In this document: one piece after another, positions 60,007 to 64,000 of the stretch | How positions within the stretch are numbered: the first letter of the stretch is position 1 | Layout: the number at the start of each line of letters is the position of its first letter | Source of the DNA: LMUY01 sp964242215 | Lineage (GTDB): Bacteria; Pseudomonadota; Alphaproteobacteria; Acetobacterales; Acetobacteraceae | Direction: 5' to 3' | DNA length: 64,000 bases | Assembly (NCBI GenBank): GCA_964242215.1 | Contig: CAXTCJ010000001.1 | Location: 145,510-209,509, forward strand | Program-made: the position numbers and the translations under genes | Notes under the pieces: generated by a model | Told to the model about the DNA's origin: nothing | Database searches by the model: none | Seen by the model: only the letters and a program-made list of their open reading frames with translations

Positions 60007-60933
60007 GTGGCGGTTCCGATCCTGTTGGTCACCGGATTTCTGGGGGCGGGCAAGACGACGCTGATCAACCACCTGCTGACCGAGCCGAACGGCCGCCGGC
60101 TTGCCGCCGTAGTGAACGATTTCGGCGCGATCGACATCGACGCCGCGCTGCTGGCCAGCGTCGGCGATGACATCGTCAGCCTCAAGAACGGCTGCATCTG
60201 CTGTAGCTTGCAGGGCGATCTGTTGCGCACGCTCTCCACCCTGCTGCGGCGGGATCCGGCGCCCGACGGGATCGTCATCGAAACCAGCGGCGTGTCCGAC
60301 CCGGCGGAGATCGTACGCAGCCTGCTCGACCCGGTGATCTGGCAGGCCGCCGCGCTGGACGCGGTGATCTGCGTCGCCGATGCGCGGCATCTGACCGACC
60401 GGCCGGATTTGCTGGACGACCCCTTGTGCCAGTCGCAGCTTCGCGCCGCTGATTTCGTAGCGTTGAACAAGACCGACCTGGTCACCCCGGCGGAGCTGGA
60501 GACGGTTAGGCAGGGCCTAACCAGGTTCAAACCGGCCCGGGTCATCCAGGACACCGCGGACGGGCGCATGCCGCCAGACCTGCTGTTCTCCGCCGGGCTG
60601 CACCAGCCGGAGACCACGCGGCCGGCAAAACCCGGCTTCTCGACACCGGCTTTCCAGAGCGTGAGTTGGACGGCTGGATCTGCCTTGTCGCTGCCCCGGT
60701 TCCAAGCCGTCATCGGCCGCCTTGCGGGCCGGCTGTTGCGGGCCAAGGGGATTGTGCAGTTTGCGGAGCAACCGGGGCGGCCCATGCTGTTCCAACTTGT
60801 CGGCGACCGCGCGACGATCGCCCCTGCCCCGTCCATTCCCATCGTCGATGCCGTCCGCCTGGTGTTCATCGCCCGCAACGGCGCGCTGGACGAAGACGCG
60901 CTTAGGACCAGCCTTGCAGGCACAATCGCCTGA
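60007..60933 (+). CDS. CobW/COG0523 family GTPase (metal chaperone type)
   Basis: 308 residues from GTG 60007. P-loop GFLGAGKTT, metal-binding C-x-C-C (NGCICCSLQGD), Walker B region IVIETSGVSDP and base-specific NKTDL are all in order. The C-terminal CobW_C part is shorter (GIVQFAEQPGRPMLFQLVGD). The family delivers metals (Zn, Co) to client enzymes or helps insert cobalamin precursors. No His-rich tract is seen. Its client may be one of the metal-dependent hydrolases of this region; inference. Confidence 0.92.
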   Translation: MAVPILLVTGFLGAGKTTLINHLLTEPNGRRLAAVVNDFGAIDIDAALLASVGDDIVSLKNGCICCSLQGDLLRTLSTLLRRDPAPDGIVIETSGVSDPAEIVRSLLDPVIWQAAALDAVICVADARHLTDRPDLLDDPLCQSQLRAADFVALNKTDLVTPAELETVRQGLTRFKPARVIQDTADGRMPPDLLFSAGLHQPETTRPAKPGFSTPAFQSVSWTAGSALSLPRFQAVIGRLAGRLLRAKGIVQFAEQPGRPMLFQLVGDRATIAPAPSIPIVDAVRLVFIARNGALDEDALRTSLAGTIA

Positions 60934-60936
60934 GTT

Positions 60937-60982
60937 CTTCTTCTCCCCCTCCCCTTGAGGGAGGGGGCCGGGGGGAGGGGTA
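60937..60982. repeat. Palindromic repeat, family B
   Basis: CCCCCTCCCCTTGAGGGAGG palindrome, directly after the CobW stop. A strong hairpin that could act as a terminator or processing site before the DUF1028 gene; there is no clear T-run. Confidence 0.75.
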
Positions 60983-61062
60983 GCCAGACAAGGGGAGAAG
61001 GAGAAGATCTTGGACACGGACGCGGGGGTCGGTAATTTGGGCATGCTTTCAAGGACCCGACC

Positions 61063-61725
61063 ATGACCTATTCGCTTGCGGGGCGCTGTGACCGGACCGG
61101 CATGCTGGGGGCCGTCATTGCCACATCGAGCATCGCCGTCGGCAGCCGTTGCGTGTATGCGCGCGCCGGAGTGGGGGTGGTGCTGACACAACATCGCACC
61201 GACCCGCGGCTCGGGCTGCGCGGGTTGATGCTGTTGGAGGGCGGTTGCGATCCGGCGGCCACCGTCGCAGCGCTGGTGGCGTCCACGCCGGATGCAGCTT
61301 GGCGGCAACTCGCGGTGCTCGACCATCGGGGCATCGCGGCCCATTTCGATGGTGAGCACATCGTCTCGACCCGCGGCGTTGCGATGGGGCCAGGGTGCGT
61401 CGCGATCGGCAATATCCTGCGGGATGCGGCGGTACCGCGCGCAATGGTGGCTGCGTTTACCGCGGACCCAAACCGCCCCCTCGCGGAGCGGCTACTGGCA
61501 GCGCTGGAGGCCGGGGATGCGGCCGGCGGCGAATTGAAGCCGGTTCGGTCCGCGGCCCTCCTGATCGTGCACGAGCAGAGCTTTCCCTACGTCGATCTAC
61601 GGATCGACGCCGCGGACGCACCGATCGCGGCGATGCGGGCACTCTGGGAGGAATACGCGCCCGAGGCCGATGCCTTCGTCACGCGCGCCATCGCCCCGGG
61701 CAGCATCCCCGGTCCAGTGACGTAG
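61063..61725 (+). CDS. DUF1028 domain-containing protein (Ntn-hydrolase fold)
   Basis: 220 residues from ATG 61063. It matches the DUF1028 family: TYSLAGRCDRTGMLGAVIAT at the start, GVVLTQHRTDPRLGLRGLML, WRQLAVLDHRGIAAHFDG and MGPGCVAIGNIL, ending with VDLRIDAADAPIAAMRALW. The fold is predicted to be Ntn-hydrolase-like, and the gene family often travels with amino-acid or amine catabolism. Its reaction is not established. Lies downstream of the DAO and CobW genes. Confidence 0.88.
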   Translation: MTYSLAGRCDRTGMLGAVIATSSIAVGSRCVYARAGVGVVLTQHRTDPRLGLRGLMLLEGGCDPAATVAALVASTPDAAWRQLAVLDHRGIAAHFDGEHIVSTRGVAMGPGCVAIGNILRDAAVPRAMVAAFTADPNRPLAERLLAALEAGDAAGGELKPVRSAALLIVHEQSFPYVDLRIDAADAPIAAMRALWEEYAPEADAFVTRAIAPGSIPGPVT

Positions 61726-61734
61726 TACAGTATC

Positions 61735-61859
61735 ATCCTCCCCCGCGCTTGGCGGGGGAGGTGGCGGCGAAGCCGACGGAGGGGGCGCGCGGTGTGTGCC
61801 CAACAGCCCCCTCCACCATGCTTCGCATGGTCCCCCTCCCCCGCTTCGCGAGGGAGGAT
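61735..61859. repeat. ~125-bp palindromic element, family A
   Basis: ATCCTCCCCCGCGCTTGGCG at the left, GAGGGAGGAT at the right, with the internal GGCGGCGAAGCCGAC and ACCATGCTTCGCATGGT hairpins. It lies between the ends of the convergent DUF1028 and dehydrogenase genes. Confidence 0.88.
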
Positions 61860-61869
61860 GTGGCAACTA

Positions 61870-62805
61870 TCACTTCAGCGGACGGATGCTTTTCCCGGCC
61901 TGCCAGCCCTGGATGCACTCGACCACTTGAGGAAAATAGTTCGCGTAGTTCTCCCGCGTGGCATAGCCGAGATGCGGCGTCAGGATCGTGTTCGGCGCCG
62001 ACAAAATCGCGGCGCCCGTCGGCAACGGCTCCTCCGTGAACACGTCGAGCCCCGCGCCGCCGATGCGCCCGGCGGTCAAGGCCTCGATCAACGCCGTCTC
62101 GTCCAGCAACCCGGCGCGGCTGGTGTTCACCAGGCACGCCGTGGGCCGCATGGCCGCGATGTCCGCGGCACCGACGATGCCGCGGCTTCGATCACTCAGC
62201 ACGAGGTGCAGGCTGATGTAGTCGCTCGACCCGAACAGCGTCGCCTTGTCGACGGCGCGACAGCCGGCCTGCTGGGCGCGCTCCGGCGTCAGGTTGGGGC
62301 TCCACGCCAGGCAGTCCATGCCGAACGCCTGGCCCATCCGCGCCACCTCGGCCCCGAGCTTGCCCAAACCGACCAGCCCCAGCGTCTTGCCATGGACCAC
62401 GCTGCCGAGGCGGCGCGTCTCCCAGGTGCCCGCGCGCAGGCTGCGGTCCTCCGCCACGATGTTGCGGCTGAGCGCCAGGATCAACCCGAATGCCAGCTCG
62501 GCCGTCGGTGCCCCGCCGCCTTCGGTGCCGGTGACGGCGATGCCACGCTCCCGGCAAGCGTCCAGGTCGATCGCGGCGTTGCGCATGCCGAGGGTCGCGA
62601 TCATGCGCAGGTTGGGCAACTGCTCCAGCAGGCTGCGGGAGAAGCGGGAGCGTTCGCGGATCAGCACCGCCACGTCGAACGGCTGCAAGCGCTGCGCCAA
62701 GGCCTCGCCCGTGACATTGTCGGTGAAGAAGGTCACGTCCAGGGCGGACCAGTCCGCCATCCCTCTTGCGGCGTCTTGGAAGTCATCGAGCACGGCGATC
62801 TTCAT
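61870..62805 (-). CDS. D-2-hydroxyacid dehydrogenase family protein
   Basis: 311 residues. NAD motif GLVGLGKLGAEVARMG (about residues 143-158). The catalytic positions are Arg in LVNTSRAGLLDE, Glu in FTEEPLP and His in TPHLGYATREN. The substrate-binding domain starts with IAVLDDFQDAARGM, common in a SerA-like subgroup found near amidase and transporter genes. It is not closely like the 30641 enzyme (different N-terminus). Substrate unknown. Confidence 0.91.
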   Translation of the reverse strand: MKIAVLDDFQDAARGMADWSALDVTFFTDNVTGEALAQRLQPFDVAVLIRERSRFSRSLLEQLPNLRMIATLGMRNAAIDLDACRERGIAVTGTEGGGAPTAELAFGLILALSRNIVAEDRSLRAGTWETRRLGSVVHGKTLGLVGLGKLGAEVARMGQAFGMDCLAWSPNLTPERAQQAGCRAVDKATLFGSSDYISLHLVLSDRSRGIVGAADIAAMRPTACLVNTSRAGLLDETALIEALTAGRIGGAGLDVFTEEPLPTGAAILSAPNTILTPHLGYATRENYANYFPQVVECIQGWQAGKSIRPLK

Positions 62806-62890
62806 CAGGGCGTTCTCCTGGCAAACCGGGCAGAGCTTGCCACGGCGTCCAAACCACGGCGAGAGTGCGTCGTGTGCACAAGTCGGGCAT

Positions 62891-62920
62891 GCAACGAGCG
62901 GGCACGCAACGAGCGGGCGC
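62891..62920. repeat. 15-bp tandem duplication in a divergent gap
   Basis: GCAACGAGCGGGCAC followed by GCAACGAGCGGGCGC, one base different, in the 148-base gap between the divergent dehydrogenase and TauE genes, about 34 bases before the TauE ATG. It might be slippage or a pair of binding half-sites. Confidence 0.5.
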
Positions 62921-62953
62921 GGCGGCTATGCCATCATCAAGCGGAAGCATTCG

Positions 62954-63724
62954 ATGTCGTTCTGGCTGTATGTGTTCTCGGGAGTGGTGGTCGGCTGCCT
63001 GGTTGGGCTGACAGGGGTCGGCGGCGGGTCGCTCATGACGCCGCTGCTGATCCTCCTGTTCGGGGTGCATCCCGCGACCGCGGTCGGCAGCGACCTGTTG
63101 TATGCGGCCGTCACCAAAGTCGTCGGCACCACCGTGCATGGCCAGCACGGCAGCGTGGACTGGCGCATCACCCGCCGTCTCGCCACCGGCAGTGTTCCCG
63201 CCGTGCTGCTTACCCTGGCAGCCCTCACCCAGTGGCCGAGCAGCGGGCACCAATCGGCATTCCTGTCGGTCACGCTCGGGATCGTCCTGCTGCTCACCGC
63301 CATCGTGCTGCTGAGCCGCAAGGTTCTGCTGGGCCTGCTCGCGGCCCCGATCGAGCGGCTGAGCCCGAAGCAGATCATGGTCGCGACCGTGGCCACGGGG
63401 GCGGTGCTGGGCTGCCTGGTCACCCTCACCTCGGTCGGAGCGGGGGCGCTCGGCATGACGATGCTGATCCTGCTGTACCCGCGTTCGCCCGTCGTCCGCC
63501 TGGTCGGCTCGGACATCGCCCACGCCGTGCCACTGACTTTGCTGGCCGGGTTTGGCCACTGGTTCCTCGGCGACGTGAATTTCGGGCTGGTCGGATCGCT
63601 GCTGCTCGGGTCCGTGCCGGGCGTGATCTTGGGCAGCCTACTCTCGTTCCGCCTCCCGGAACTGCTGTTGCGGCTGCTGCTGGCGGCGGTTCTGCTCGTT
63701 GCGGCTTCCCAGCTATTGAAGTGA
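62954..63724 (+). CDS. Sulfite exporter TauE/SafE family membrane protein
   Basis: 256 residues from ATG 62954; the open frame continues upstream, but that is shadow of the dehydrogenase. Eight or so hydrophobic segments, with the two TauE/SafE signature repeats GCLVGLTGVGGGSLMTPLLI near the start and GCLVTLTSVGAGALGMTMLI in the second half. Family members move sulfite, sulfoacetate or other small anions across the inner membrane. No sulfonate genes are adjacent. Confidence 0.92.
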   Translation: MSFWLYVFSGVVVGCLVGLTGVGGGSLMTPLLILLFGVHPATAVGSDLLYAAVTKVVGTTVHGQHGSVDWRITRRLATGSVPAVLLTLAALTQWPSSGHQSAFLSVTLGIVLLLTAIVLLSRKVLLGLLAAPIERLSPKQIMVATVATGAVLGCLVTLTSVGAGALGMTMLILLYPRSPVVRLVGSDIAHAVPLTLLAGFGHWFLGDVNFGLVGSLLLGSVPGVILGSLLSFRLPELLLRLLLAAVLLVAASQLLK

Positions 63725-63837
63725 GCTGTCGGCCTTGCGGCGAGCGCCTACCGTGCCACGATGGCAAGGCCCGTTCTTGATGGACAAGCCCGACGGCGGC
63801 GGTTAGGGGGAACGGCAAACCGTCCCTATGGTCAGCC

Positions 63838-64000
63838 ATGAACGTGATCTCCCCCGCCCAAGCCTCGTCTGCCCAGACCTCGGCCGAACCAGCAGCCACG
63901 GATAGCGGCCTCGTCGTGCCTGTGATCCTATCCGGCGGCTCCGGCAGCCGGTTGTGGCCGGTCTCGCGGGAGAGCTTTCCCAAGCAGTTCTGGGGTCTGC
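63838..64000 (+). CDS. Mannose-1-phosphate guanylyltransferase, N-terminal fragment
   Basis: The first 54 codons run off the window. After a variable stretch of about 25 residues the nucleotidyltransferase signature appears: PVILSGGSGSRLWPVSRESF followed by PKQF, characteristic of ManC/CpsB/AlgA enzymes that make GDP-mannose for exopolysaccharide. The bifunctional form with a phosphomannose-isomerase domain cannot be judged because the rest is missing. Confidence 0.9.
   Translation, partial: MNVISPAQASSAQTSAEPAATDSGLVVPVILSGGSGSRLWPVSRESFPKQFWGL

Overview
The window is high-GC DNA, coding on both strands, with short intergenic gaps and many non-ATG starts. It looks like an alphaproteobacterial chromosome, most likely Rhodospirillales/Acetobacteraceae. 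Grounds for this are the NDUFA12 - mlaD - DUF2155 gene string, a class II ribonucleotide-reductase-like gene, many LLM flavin monooxygenases and amide hydrolases, and the abundant GC-rich palindromic repeats often seen in this group. I see no tRNA, rRNA, CRISPR array, transposase, integrase, phage gene or recognisable transcription factor. The genus cannot be fixed from this sequence.

Layout. (1) 1-1239: the end of an SDR dehydrogenase and a Gfo/Idh/MocA oxidoreductase. (2) 13829 down to 1246, minus strand: one long operon with a dipeptide-type ABC importer (binding protein, two permeases, two ATPases), an S9 peptidase, an M20 peptidase and hydantoinase/5-oxoprolinase B and A. Its binding protein appears to be circularly permuted, which is the most striking observation here. 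(3) 13984-18351, plus strand: an M28-type peptidase relative with an altered active site, coupled to two NtaA-type LLM monooxygenases. (4) 26674 down to 18336, minus: a second peptide-type importer with a fused double ATPase, coupled to an HcnB/OoxA-like plus HcnC/OoxB-like flavin oxidase pair. (5) 26816-29208, plus: a sarcosine-oxidase-like flavoenzyme and a GbcA-like Rieske oxygenase, a probable N-demethylation module. (6) 29250-37638: a third NtaA-type LLM enzyme, a D-2-hydroxyacid dehydrogenase, an N-carbamoyl-D-amino-acid hydrolase, an SsuABC/TauABC-like importer with two permeases, and a cytosine-deaminase-like amidohydrolase. (7) 37652-40896: a housekeeping block (otsB-like phosphatase, DUF2155 protein, a 69-aa protein, MlaD, NDUFA12, a phosphotransferase).

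(8) 41045-45472, plus: a shortened NrdJ-like protein, a RidA protein and an orphan molybdenum hydroxylase large subunit. (9) 54735 down to 45643, minus: an eight-gene operon with an amidase fused to an AtzG-like domain, two RutA-like monooxygenases on either side of a PotD-like binding protein, PotB/PotC/PotA-like transporter parts and an asparaginase-like enzyme. (10) 54991-61725: a thioesterase, a small conserved protein, two FAD amine/amino-acid oxidase-type enzymes around a solitary dipeptide-type binding protein, a CobW GTPase and a DUF1028 protein. (11) 61870-64000: a second D-2-hydroxyacid dehydrogenase, a TauE/SafE exporter and the start of a mannose-1-phosphate guanylyltransferase.

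Taken together this is a catabolic region for organic nitrogen. Importers bring in peptides, amides, N-methylated amines and probably N-heterocycles. Flavin and Rieske oxygenases open or demethylate them, and amidases, carbamoylase, oxoprolinase and peptidases release ammonia and amino acids. No flavin reductase for the five LLM enzymes is present, so one must act from elsewhere. Palindromic repeats of at least four families sit between genes, several of them inside transporter operons.
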